From positions 62,001 through 126,000 of the forward strand of contig WIXG01000043.1 of assembly GCA_009869945.1 (NCBI GenBank): DNA of 64,000 nucleotides, in the 5' to 3' direction. The notes below the pieces were generated by a model. That model saw nothing but the letters and a program-made list of their open reading frames with translations, was not told the DNA's origin and ran no database searches. The stretch comes from Mesaphorura yosii. Taxonomy: Eukaryota > Arthropoda > Collembola > Poduromorpha > Tullbergiidae. Position numbers and translations under genes: made by a program. The stretch's first letter is position 1; each line of letters starts with the position of its first letter. Positions 12,433 to 27,032 of the stretch are shown here, piece after piece.

Positions 12433-13994
12433 AGCGTAGAATGAAATTACGTGTTAACATTAACCGGATTCTGTGTACGGAAAGTGCTGCGAAGTGTGGA
12501 CAATGAAACCCACACTTGTATTGTTTCAAAAAGTTGCTGAGAATTACTGTTGCGTGTGTCCATATGTGCATGTGCTTCGGGGATCCGGGTCCGAGCTGCA
12601 CAGCAGCTGCGGCTGCAGGCTTTAAACGGAAGCACTGAAGCAAGAATTTGCAAATTGTGTTTTCAGTATTCGTACACCAGATTTTTATCAATACAACTCA
12701 AATTCAACACATGCGATGGTTCTGGCATGGGAATGCCCACGGTCGAGACGAGGGTCGGTCGGTCGCGTACTCCATTACAAATCCCAAATGCAGTCATTAC
12801 TGAAAAATGGAGCAGCGGATTCAGTTCAGATTTGTATCACCGACACCATCATCAGTGCCATGCCGTACGAGCACATCCCAGCGCAGCTCCAAACAGCGTC
12901 AGTCTGTTGTTTTATCATCTTCAGTATCTCGACAAGCAAGCTGCGTTCGTGTTGTGAATCATGAATATTCTTCATCTTCATTCTACATGCATAGAAGATT
13001 TTTAGATTGAAAAGAGACCATTTCGCTGATCACGATCACGTTGCTGTTGCTGGCTTTGTCTTTTCAGCTGAGCTGGAAAATAAAAATAACAAACAGGCTC
13101 GAGTTGCTTGTATATCCTGAAACAATGCCATGCCCTGCAAGACTCTCCAAATCATATTTTGCAGACACGACACCCGACTTGTGAGCCAGTAAGCAGTAAA
13201 GATCTCGGATTTCTGCCCTTCTTGGACGAATCCCGTCGCCGGATTGGCCGAGTTATAAGACAAATTATGCTGTCAATGCCGTGCGCGTGCATGATAAATG
13301 AGTAAGATCAAGACGAAGACAAGAAAAGAAGCTGAAGCTATTTGAATAATTGTAAAATAATGCCCGTGCTCCGTGTTAAAGATTAAATCTCCAGTTACGA
13401 AACTTGAAGAGTCATAAACAAGTACCTAAGAAAAGAAAAGAAATGTTGCAGAACTACTTTTTGCCATTATTATTAGATTCTCGTCATAGTCTAGCGCCTA
13501 ATTAGATAATCATATAGGCAGAGATTTTACTTTATCTCATGTTGACAAACTGTTAAGTAAAATAAGATCTGATAAAAGTGATCGCACGTGCTTCTGCTTT
13601 TTTGCTGTTGCTGCTTTCCGTTTCATCGGTTTTACTCACCATTTTTCTTGGAGAACTTTTGACGACTCCACAATTCCGGGTGTTCAGTGTTCTTTCGTGT
13701 CATCTCTAAGATATTTGGGCCCAAGCTCAAGTGAAAGAAATTGGAAATGTTCGATTATCTCCACACGCGATTTGTGATTAGTTTGAAATCGCGTGATCGT
13801 GTTCCATACGCCATGTATGCACGTAAAGGATTTGGAAGAAGTTATTTATAGTTGGTGAAAGATACTATGTCAAAAGTATGACAGGCGAGACGATTTCTGC
13901 GTCACACGCCAACAGGCAGACACCTGGTCATCTATTCCCAAATCTCTTCCTCACGGTATTGCCATGCCATGTAAAAATACTAAAGTGGTGCAGT
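12433..13994. other. K2P 3' UTR and convergent intergenic region
   Basis: This separates the plus-strand K2P stop (12430-12432) from the 3' end of minus-strand MCM5. An AATAAA at 13079-13084 is a candidate K2P poly(A) signal. Open frames on both strands are short and show no domain. Confidence 0.5.
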
Positions 13995-14000
13995 TTTATT
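13995..14000 (-). terminator. Candidate MCM5 poly(A) signal
   Basis: AATAAA on the minus strand, about 140 bp beyond the MCM5 stop codon. Confidence 0.5.
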
Positions 14001-14140
14001 AGCATGAAAAAGTAAAAAATGTTAAAACATAAGGCACAACTTCAACTCTACTGGCTCCGGTGCAACCCAGTATCAGGTCAAGATGGCATCCGCTGTGTTG
14101 ATAAACTGTCCTTCCACTGCTCCATGTTGTATCAGTAAAA

Positions 14141-18312
<4,172 letters not shown>

Positions 18313-18672
18313 GGTTTAAAATTCTTCTGCACAAATCCGGACTTTCAGATTTGGAAGGAATGCCTTGTCTGCAAAGAAGCAAGAGGAATCATTTTATTAG
18401 CGACTTTTCACTTGTTCTTGCTGAATAGCTTGTGCAATGTGCCTGTACCAGTGTCCCGAAATTATCGAGCGTTATCGCAACTTCGTCTTGTCTTGTCTGG
18501 CCAAAAACAAAATAGCGTTAATTGAGCCGTGCAAAACAAAGCCTCGGAACTTCGGACCTGTTTGACCCTAGAAAAGTCAAACGGTCAACCATCGTCTTGT
18601 GCCACAGCACAGGTCATATTTGCGACTTGAGACCGGCTCCTATGACACGAAGTCAGTCATAGTCAAAAATCA

Positions 18673-18706
18673 ATGAGTGGTTCGATTCGGTCATCGGACC
18701 ACTCAT
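18673..18706. repeat. 14-bp hairpin with 6-bp loop
   Basis: Left arm ATGAGTGGTTCGAT (18673-18686) and right arm ATCGGACCACTCAT (18693-18706) are reverse complements except one position, which would be a G-U wobble in one RNA strand. The loop is TCGGTC. It lies about 360 bp upstream of the MCM5 ATG. Function is unknown. Confidence 0.7.
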
Positions 18707-18849
18707 ATGGCGCAATGAGATGTTTGACTTACCTCCGTTTGCAGGATGACTTGCGTCCCGTATCGCTTGGATCGTAAAAAACTAAAGAATTCACGACTTA
18801 GAGCCTTGGAATGATCTGGAGTGCATAAGTGCAAGCTCTGAGAACAGAA

Positions 18850-19080
18850 GTGCACAGTGAAATGTGTGCATTTGCACAATCTGTACAAAACTTCTTTGTG
18901 TTGTCAACTTCGTGCGCGCCGTTTCCTTTCTAACTTCGCTGTGCACAACTGAGCTGCACAAATACGCGTGCACAAAACCAAGTTACTCTACACGTGCAGT
19001 GCACTCTTGCATTACCAGAGCCATCGGCTAGCTAAGTGCACACTCGATTCGATGGTCTTGAAATAGCATTGATTGTGCAC
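18850..19080. repeat. Cluster of six GTGCAC palindromes
   Basis: GTGCAC occurs at 18850, 18941, 18968, 18999, 19036 and 19075 (first base of each), together with several partial TGCAC copies and one CACGTG. A given hexamer is expected about once per 4 kb in random sequence, so six in 231 bp is a marked local enrichment. It could be a binding-site array upstream of MCM5 or the remains of a degenerate simple repeat. Confidence 0.65.
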
Positions 19081-19112
19081 GCATTCAAGCATTTTACGAT
19101 TCATCATGCGAA

Positions 19113-19118
19113 TTTATT
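19113..19118 (-). terminator. Candidate TANGO1 poly(A) signal
   Basis: AATAAA on the minus strand, about 90 bp past the TANGO1 stop codon. Confidence 0.5.
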
Positions 19119-19204
19119 TCGAAAGAAAGATTAGTAATGTATCTCATAAATAATATAAATTCTACAAGGCATTGCGGTTAAATAATGAACTCCTTTGGAA
19201 AGTG

Positions 19205-22200
19205 TCAGCACAGGCTTGAATGCTCGTTGATTGGTGAAGAAGCGGACTGTGGACCAGGAAGCTGATTGGGATGTCGGGACCTCTGATCTGTTCGATTGTT
19301 GTTGGCATTCTTTTTGTTATTGTTATTGTAGCTAACTCTTCCGCTGGTGCCATTCATCCAATTGTCTCTGGAGAGCGGTCTTCCAGTGGGCGATGCAGAA
19401 CCATCAGAGAAATCGCCTCGTCTTCCTCGGCCAGGGTCGTGCTCAACGATCGGTGAAATGTCTGTGACCTCGTCGGATTCGGAGTCTCCGGAAATGCTTC
19501 CAACTGGGTTTGGACGGTTGGGCTCAAATCCTCCTGATGACATGTGACCTGTTTCGCCGTTCATCTCGTCATCATCCAAGGGTAGCGGAGGCTCGAAACC
19601 CAACCCGAAGTAAGAAACAGGAACTTCATCAATTGGTGGTGGAGGCACAACTGGGAAAAACTCCTCTCCATCCATCAAAGTGTCATCTGAATAAATTAAA
19701 GGCATGTTTAACTCGAGCCAAAATTTAACACATGCAATCTACTGTTTTTATGAACCACTCACTTTCATCTCCTCTTTCCTTTGCGAGCTGAGTAAGCTTT
19801 AGGCGGTAGGAGTCCGCTTCTTCCTTTGCATCTTTGACCTTTCTTTCCGACTGACACAGTGCAAGCTAAAATATTTAACACAATTTGAAATAAGTTCGCC
19901 ATCTCGAGTTACAAATTTTTAAGCCATCGCCCACCACAGTTAAACAACAACAGTTTCTCACCCATTGCTCGTGATTCTTCTGATCCTTCGCTCTTAGCTC
20001 ATTTCTGTGCTGATTTTTAGTTTCTTCAAACTCCAGCTTAAGTTGCTCAATTCTCTCATTCAAGTCATTGATTTCACTAATTTTTTCTTGAATCAAAGAA
20101 ATCAGTTCGTTCTTGTCTTTGCCACGAATTTCTTGTTCCACCTGCTGTTTGTCCACAATTTTCCGAAGCTCTTCTTCCTTTTCTTTAAAATAAGCTTCCA
20201 ACACATGTAACTTCTTTTGAGCTTCGTCTTTTTCGGCTGTAATGGATACAAGGGCTGACGCTGACTCCTCATAGTTTCCTGGAAAGATATAAATTAAGAA
20301 CAAAATTTAAGCGCTGCTCAAGTTCTAAGTTATGAACTAAAGTAAGACTTACTTGAAAGGGTTTTATTCTCGAGTGTGATTGAATCAATTCTTGACTGCA
20401 GAGATTTAACTTCTTCCTCTGCAATCGATAACTTGGCCCTAATCTCTGCGATTTCTACCAGGGGCGAGTCATCCCCCAAACTGTCCTTCAACGCAAATAG
20501 CTCATTTTCCTTTAAACTAATTTCTGTGGTTAAATTATTGACAGTCTCTTCATATTGCAATGTGATTTTTCTTAGCTCGCCCAAGTCTTCTTGAAGAGAC
20601 TTTCGCTCTCTTTCCAACTCATCAACTTTGTCTTGAACATCTCTCCTCAAACTTATCTCATTAGTTAGCTTTGACTTCAATTCAGCGATTTCGTTTTCTG
20701 AAGCCTTGACTTTATTTTCTGTGAAATCCTTTGTACTGGTTAGCAACTCCAAGTCCATTGTTCTTGCATTTAGTTCGGCTTGAATGGTTTCTAAATCTTC
20801 AGTGGTTTCCTTCAGAGACTTCTTCAAGCCCGCTACCACCGACACGTACTTGTTTCTTTCTTCTTTTGTCTGCAAAATATTTATTAATATAGATTGAACC
20901 CAATGCTTACTTGAACTGTAAAAGCAAAAGCAGCCAATAACCCACCTTAGCTAGATCAGCCATTGTTGTCTGCACCAAAGCGTTGACTTCCGCCTCAAGT
21001 CGAGCCCTCTTTTTACCTTCCTCTTTCAGCTGTTGAATTTCAAGTTTTTGTTTTTGGTCGATACTCCTCTTTAGTTCTATCTGTGTCTGCAATTTCTCCA
21101 TTTTAATCAGGCAGTCGTCATAGGCGAATGCCTTCTTCTTGAACATGTCGAATTCGTCTTGCTGACTTTCATACGCTGCGCTCACCTGAAATGAGAAATG
21201 GCCGCATAAAGTATTTTGTACGGGAGGTTTCAACTCGTTGCACAACACTGGCTTAAAATTCGTCTCACCTTCCATAGTGCCTTATTTAGGTCGACGACCT
21301 TCTTCTTCAATGGCCTTGATGAAAGGAATGTTTCAACAAAGAAGTATGGGACACAAACGCCAATTATTAGTAGAACGATGATTCCAGTGAAAACTAGTGC
21401 ATCATTTACATCCAAAATTGTGTCTTGCAAATGCTCAGGCAAGAATGAAAGCAGCGTCGAGCTCAAGTATTTCACAACGATTACAAAAGAATTGTTCTTT
21501 GTTGACAAATCTTCTGTTGCCTCATCCTCAGCAATAATTGCCTCAACCGGATCTGAATCAGGCACAGATGGAGTTTCTGAAGCTATTGAATCGAAATTCA
21601 CGGGCACGGCTGGAATGGTGTCATTGTGGACATGGTCATGGGTAGGCGCATGATGCTGATGAAGGTGATCGTGAACATGATGCTCATGTTTGTATTCGAA
21701 AAGATTTTTACGATAATCTTGATTTTCCTGAGCTGGAGATGCAGTCGCAACTTCTACCTGGCCTGCACTGTTTTCCTCGGACGGAATCTGTAATTTAGGT
21801 GTTTCTGCTTGCTCTACACCATTTTCGACCTCCTTTGCTTCCTGTGGCGGCATTTCTTCTGCGACAGCTGGCGTTTCTTCTGATAAAGTTTCTAACTGTG
21901 CACCGTCTGCCGGTACTTCGAGCGCAGGCACATCTTCTGACAGTGTTTCTATCACTGACGGCGGTTCCAGCTTGACTTCCGTTTCATCTTGCGTATTCCC
22001 AGTGAAGTAGCCAGAGGCATCAGCTGGAGGTTGGTTTTCAGTTTGGGGTACAGGTGCTGGTGTGGACACAGTGTCCAACTCCACAACTCCTTCCTGGTGT
22101 GAATCGTTGTCCTTGCCGTGTCCCTCATTTCCCGGATCCGTGGATGAAGAAGTGGATATTTCATCCTCAGGCTGAGCAAGATGGTCATCTCCAACTTGGG

Positions 22201-23679
22201 ATTCTTCTGGTTGAACTTCACTTTTTTCTTCGGAAGGAGTCGGAACATCGGGCTCTTGTTTCACTTCAGCTTCAGCCACTACTTCCTCCGGTGGCGCTTC
22301 TAAAATGGTTGCTGGTGCCGTTTCCGGTACTGAAGCTTCTTCCACCTTTGCTTCAGGCTGCTCACTGTCAGTATGAGAAGCACTGGTGACTTGAGGCTGT
22401 GTTTCAGTTTGTGTTGACTGTGACGGAGAAGCACTCTCAAGTTGTTCCGAATGCGAATCATTGAAACGTCGTTGATCAAATGTTGAGGGAGTAGTTTCAT
22501 GCTCACTATGGTCGTGGCTGTGACCATTATGATCATGTGCATGCTGTGATTCATCGTGAACCTCGTTTTCTGCGCTGGACGGAATTTGCAACTCTGCAGT
22601 TGGCTGCGCGTTTGATTCTACCTCCTTTGCTTCCTGTGACTGAGTTTCTGAAATTTGTGATTCTTCCACCTTAGTTTCAGATTGCATGCTAGGAGGATCG
22701 GCTTGAGTCTGTGTTTGCGTTTCAGTGTACATTGATGATGCAGGAGGAGTAGGCACAATTTCAAGCTTCACAACTTCTTCCTGATGTGAATGATCGTCAT
22801 GCTCCTCAACTCCTGGATCTGTACTTGACACTGTTGCCTCGTGATCACTATGATCGTGGGTCTCGGGATCGTGTGCTTGTTGTGGTTCGCCCTGAACTTC
22901 TTCGGGGGAGTCGTACTCTTGCACATTTTCAACTTCTTCGGCGACCTCAACAACAGTTTCTGACTTCTCAGTATTGGCTTCAGGTTTCTCAGCAGTCACT
23001 TCAGTTTCGGCCTTTGGTGGGTCTACGGTAACAATCGTTTCTTCGTTTGCAAACAGGAGAAGGATGTCAAGGCTCATGTCGTGTTTTTCTTTCTGATTTA
23101 AGATTCTTTCCTCACGAACTAGTCGTTTAGGTACTAAACCAGCCCTGCCATTTCTGTACACCTACAGTAAAGATATCAGATATCAGAACTTGTGATTCCA
23201 CTATGCTGACTCTACAAAATATACTAACCTTCCCAATCCAGAAGTCTCCATCATTAGCAGGCTTTCCAAGAATTACGATGTCTTGGTTCGCGCTAAACGA
23301 CAAGTGACGATGAGTTGGGGCATTGTAGGGCACTAGAGTACGTCCTAAGGATATGGCACCTGAAACAGTTGAAAATTACAACTCATCGAACTCACCAGTT
23401 CTGACAGATGCTGAAGGAATGGACAGGCACCGGATCTGACATACCTCGGCAAGCGGAATCGCTGCACCAATACATATCACTGCCTTCATTCTTTCCTGCA
23501 TCGTTTGGATCGGATGACGATGGAAGAAAACTTTGCTCCTGACTCCTTGTTAAGGATATCAGTTGAAGGAGTGATAAAAGCAGTAGCAAGTAGACCGAAC
23601 TAGATTTCTTGCATCTACCACTAAAGATCATGACTAGAAACCTAATTCTATTACTACTATTGGTGAACAGTTCCAACAT
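19205..23679 (-). CDS. Tango1: TANGO1/MIA-family transport and Golgi organization protein
   Basis: Eight exons in minus order: 23679-23445, 23359-23229, 23161-21269, 21185-20946, 20869-20353, 20278-19962, 19865-19763, 19686-19205. All join in frame (1305 aa). TANGO1 proteins sit at ER exit sites and couple bulky cargo such as collagen to COPII carriers. Seen here: an N-terminal hydrophobic signal (YLLLLLSLLQLISL); a luminal SH3/MIA-like domain at about 79-145 (GRTLVPYNAP, DFWIGKVYRNGRAGLVPKRL); a long acidic, Ser/Thr/Pro- and His-rich luminal tract (about 150-690); a hydrophobic hairpin-like segment; a transmembrane helix at about 711-733 (VFTGIIVLLIIGVCVPYFF); cytosolic coiled coils (754-1145); and a C-terminal Pro-rich tail (FFPVVPPPPIDEVP). 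Met17 would give a more compact signal peptide than Met1. Family assignment rests on domain order more than on sequence identity. The gene is divergent from CCT1. Confidence 0.88.
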
Positions 23680-24407
23680 TTTAATAAGTTAATTGCTTAA
23701 TTTCTATTTACTTGCCGCTAATTAAAATACTTATCCTCATCCTCTGTCAAAATCTTAAGATTTACGTACTTTAATTTTGAGTTACGTTATCTGAGCTACG
23801 GTTTGGATATTCAGCAACAGCAACCTCGACAGTCTCCACTTTAAAACGTGCTTTAATTAAATTAGGCTTGCGAAACTAGCACCGACAGCTGATAGACCAA
23901 GATAACTTTAAAGATTCTGTGAATCTTGCTAAAAAAAAGTGACACGTAGACACGTTGGCAGATTTTGTAGCTTCGAAGTCAACATATTTTTCCATTTCAC
24001 TTTCCAAAACGTGCACAAGGTAAGTTCGTCTCTTCCTTGCGTGTACGCGGTCGTGCTTGACTCATACACAAAGAGTAGTGCAGCACGCGGATTTCTCTCT
24101 ATGGGCTGTACATACTGTAGTGCAGTGTAAGCGAGTGCAAAACTTTCTAGATCAATCGAGGACTCAAGCAATTCACTCCTTTGCTCCTAATCAGTGATCG
24201 CGAATCGAATTCTTCGACTTTACAGTTTGGAATAAGTTCTTCGACATTCTATTGGTAAATAGCATAACAATCTTATATTTCTGCGGCCAGTTTACGTGGA
24301 TTGAGGGTCTTTGGCCTTTTGAAGTGTACCCGGCTTCCTAACAATTCTAACTTTTCTAACGCTAACCCTGATTTTCTAATGGCTTTATGTTTATTTCTGT
24401 AGTGAAA
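23680..24407. promoter_or_regulatory. Shared divergent promoter region and CCT1 5' UTR intron
   Basis: TANGO1 (minus, ATG at 23679) and CCT1 (plus, ATG at 24408) are head to head. A perfect donor AAG/GTAAGT at 24019/24020 and an acceptor TTTCTGTAG ending at 24402 predict an intron in the CCT1 5' UTR (24020-24402). That leaves roughly 300 bp between 23680 and the first CCT1 exon for promoters of both genes. No TATA box was recognised, as is common for housekeeping promoters. Confidence 0.6.
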
Positions 24408-26075
24408 ATGCCGTCTGGATCTGCACTATCATTCTCGGGAACTAGAACTACTGGCTCGTCCGTCCGAACCCAAAATGTTCTGGCTGCGTCCGCAATTGCT
24501 AACATTGTGAAGACATCGCTGGGGCCGGTCGGCTTGGACAAGATGCTAGTTGATGACATTGGAGATGTAACCATTACCAATGATGGAGCAACTATTCTGA
24601 AACTAATTGAAGTGGAACATCCTGCCGCCAAGGTTCTTGTTGAACTGGCTCAGTTGCAAGATGAAGAAGTCGGAGATGGAACTACGTCGGTGGTTATTAT
24701 TGCTGCAGAGCTGCTAAAGAATGCTGATGAGTTGGTGAAACAGAAAATTCATCCGACCACAATCATCGCTGGGTATCGATTAGCGTGCAAAGAGGCCTGC
24801 CGCTATATCGCTGAAAATCTGACCATCCCTGTGAACGATTTGGGCAAGGACTGCTTAACCAGCGCGGCTAAAACGTCGATGTCAAGTAAACTGATTGGGG
24901 CAGACGCTGAATTCTTTGGGAAAATGGCTGTTGATGCTTGCGAGGCTGTAAAGTATACCGACGGAAAGAAGAATGTCGTTTATCCGATTAAATCCATCAA
25001 CGTGCTGAAAGCCCATGGAAAAAGTGCACGAGAAAGCTACCTCGTCCCCGGCTACGCCCTGAATTGCACAGCTGCATCACAGCTTATGCCAAAGCGCATT
25101 GAAAAGGCAAAGATCGCTTGTTTGGACTTCTCGCTTCAGAAAGCCAAAATGAAGCTGGGCGTCCAAGTGCTTGTAACTGAACCCGAAAAATTGGAGGAAA
25201 TTCGTCAAAGAGAATCCGATTTGACAAAGGAAAAGGTGATGAAAATTCTGAATGCAGGAGCTAACGTAATTCTTTGCACCGGAGGAATTGATGATCTCTG
25301 CCTGAAGTATTTCGTCGAAGCTAAGGCGATGGCGGTTCGAAGATGCAAGAAATCGGACTTGAAGCGTATTGCTAAATGTACCGGAGCCGTTTTGCTATCG
25401 TCATTGTCCAACATGGAGGGTGAAGAAGTTTTTGATGCTTCCTACTTGGGTGAAGCTGGAGAAGTTGTTCAAGACAGGATTTGTGATGATGAACTCATTC
25501 TAATCAAGGAGCCAAAGGTGCGTACTGCAGCAAGTATTCTTCTCCGAGGACCCAACGACTTCTACGTCGACGAAATGGAACGCTCCATTCACGACTCGTT
25601 GTGCGTTATCAAACGCGTGTGCGAAAGCAAGAAAGTGGTGCCAGGCGGAGGAGCAGTGGAGGCAGCCTTATCAATATACTTGGAGAATTTCGCAACATCA
25701 TTAAGTTCTCGTGAACAGCTGGCGATTGCAGAATTCGCGAAGTCGCTGCTTGTAATCCCGAAGACGCTGTCATGCAACGCTGCGCAGGATGCCACCGAAT
25801 TGGTTGCTAAGTTGAGGGCGTATCACAACGCTTCTCAGACCAAAGCAGATCATGCCCACCTGAAGTGGATCGGATTGGACTTGTACGAGGGAACGGTGCG
25901 AGACAACAAGGAGGCAGGAGTGCTTGAGCCAGCAGTGTCCAAAATCAAAAGCTTGAAGTTTGCGACGGAAGCTGCAATCACCATTCTTCGAATTGATGAC
26001 TTGATTAAGCTGAACCCCGAAAATGAGAAGTCATACAAGAACTCACACGACCAATGCGGTGACTACGACGAATAA
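24408..26075 (+). CDS. TCP1: Chaperonin-containing TCP-1 subunit alpha (CCT1)
   Basis: A single uninterrupted frame encodes 555 aa, matching animal CCT1 (about 556). CCT1 is one of eight subunits of the cytosolic TRiC/CCT ring that folds actin, tubulin and other proteins using ATP. Nucleotide-site motifs are [13 protein letters not shown] (35-47), NDGATI (58-63), GDGTTS (89-94) and GGGA (413-416). The central [13 protein letters not shown] loop appears as [13 protein letters not shown], and the C-terminal [14 protein letters not shown] is also typical. I chose ATG 24408 rather than the in-frame upstream ATG at 24387. The latter lies before a strong acceptor (TTTCTGTAG, ends 24402) and would sit in a 5' UTR intron; starting at 24408 also restores the family length. 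The CDS has no intron, unlike its MCM5 and TANGO1 neighbours. Confidence 0.98.
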   Translation: MPSGSALSFSGTRTTGSSVRTQNVLAASAIANIVKTSLGPVGLDKMLVDDIGDVTITNDGATILKLIEVEHPAAKVLVELAQLQDEEVGDGTTSVVIIAAELLKNADELVKQKIHPTTIIAGYRLACKEACRYIAENLTIPVNDLGKDCLTSAAKTSMSSKLIGADAEFFGKMAVDACEAVKYTDGKKNVVYPIKSINVLKAHGKSARESYLVPGYALNCTAASQLMPKRIEKAKIACLDFSLQKAKMKLGVQVLVTEPEKLEEIRQRESDLTKEKVMKILNAGANVILCTGGIDDLCLKYFVEAKAMAVRRCKKSDLKRIAKCTGAVLLSSLSNMEGEEVFDASYLGEAGEVVQDRICDDELILIKEPKVRTAASILLRGPNDFYVDEMERSIHDSLCVIKRVCESKKVVPGGGAVEAALSIYLENFATSLSSREQLAIAEFAKSLLVIPKTLSCNAAQDATELVAKLRAYHNASQTKADHAHLKWIGLDLYEGTVRDNKEAGVLEPAVSKIKSLKFATEAAITILRIDDLIKLNPENEKSYKNSHDQCGDYDE

Positions 26076-26256
26076 TAATGCCTCAAGCTTTCATCCAATA
26101 AGATAATTTCGTACTTATTAACCTTTCCTATTGTCCATTTTGAAGTTCGGCAAGCAGTGCTCACACATTGTTGTCAAACTTAACTAAACCAATACTTATT
26201 AACTTTAATAAGGCATTTCAGATTGCACTTTGTTAACTTTGAAAGAAATGTTGCTT

Positions 26257-26262
26257 AATAAA
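26257..26262 (+). terminator. CCT1 poly(A) signal
   Basis: AATAAA about 180 bp after the CCT1 stop, facing the poly(A) signal of the convergent minus-strand ORF about 40 bp away. Confidence 0.65.
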
Positions 26263-26299
26263 ACCATTAACAGAATCAATTTGATTTTCATACGAGTTC

Positions 26300-26305
26300 T
26301 TTATT
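26300..26305 (-). terminator. Poly(A) signal of the convergent minus-strand gene
   Basis: AATAAA on the minus strand, about 40 bp after the stop of the 124-aa ORF that ends at 26344. It lies tail to tail with the CCT1 signal. Confidence 0.5.
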
Positions 26306-26343
26306 ACAGTTAAAAATTTTAATGTCCAGTATTTCTACAGAGG

Positions 26344-26718
26344 TTAGGCTACCCTTCTTGATAGTGGCCGTTTATCTTGCAGGCCACGATCAACTCGTTT
26401 AGCCTCCTTATTTAAAATTTTGTTCAAGTTACTCAATACCCTCAGATCTTTTCCTATTTCTCGCGGTCGGGACGATTCACTGCTGGCATGAGCTGCATTG
26501 CTGTATCCGGTAGCGGCGGCTACTGCAATGGACCTGGCAGAAATCTTTCTCCGGAGTGCAGGAAGTGCACTACACGACAACGCTGGCTGTACATCTTCAT
26601 ATGATGAGGTAGAGGCACTTGAGGTGGATCGATCTACTTCATTGGGTCCGTCTCCACCGCCACGGATATCTTCTACGACGGCCTTTTGTGTATGACGATT
26701 CTTCGGCATCGACGACAT
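26344..26718 (-). CDS. Small orphan protein, 124 aa
   Basis: A single open frame starts MSSMPKNRHTQK and ends RPLSRRVA. It is rich in Ser, Ala, Arg and Lys, with an acidic middle and a Lys/Arg-rich C-terminal third. Support for coding comes from a good start context (CACAATG), an in-frame upstream stop and a correctly placed AATAAA about 40 bp downstream. No domain is recognised. The CSPP1-like gene just upstream on the same strand cannot be joined to it with a matching phase, so I treat it as separate. It could instead be the last exon of a longer transcript. Confidence 0.45.
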   Translation of the reverse strand: MSSMPKNRHTQKAVVEDIRGGGDGPNEVDRSTSSASTSSYEDVQPALSCSALPALRRKISARSIAVAAATGYSNAAHASSESSRPREIGKDLRVLSNLNKILNKEAKRVDRGLQDKRPLSRRVA

Positions 26719-27032
26719 TGTGTCGTCAGCTTTTCAGTGGACGCTCATTGGCTGCACATGCTGATTATGGTGCTGGAGATGGTGGTGCCGGTGATTCAGA
26801 TTTGTCGCATGCTTCCGATTCTTGATTTCTAACTGCATTTCAAAAATAATACATTAAGTTTATAATAAAACTTGACCAAACGCTAGAAAATTTGGATTCA
26901 GGAAGTCAGGATATTCAACAGCCTCAATAAATATTGATTAATCTAGGTCAGAAATCGTTAATATCCTGTCAGTCGCGGTCTGGTGCCCTGATTGCCTGGT
27001 TCTGAACATAGTTGTTCGGTTCAGGGTCTTAC

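Larger units (their letters stand above)
18313..19112. other. Intergenic region between TANGO1 3' end and MCM5 start
   Basis: No coding exon is seen. The stretch should contain the MCM5 promoter (minus strand). Two sequence features stand out: a 14-bp hairpin at 18673-18706 and a cluster of six GTGCAC hexamers at 18850-19080. No TATA box or clear E2F site was found by eye. Confidence 0.6.

Noticed and set aside
24387..24407. Upstream in-frame ATG for CCT1
   Set aside because: It lies before a strong splice acceptor and would add seven residues not found in the family.
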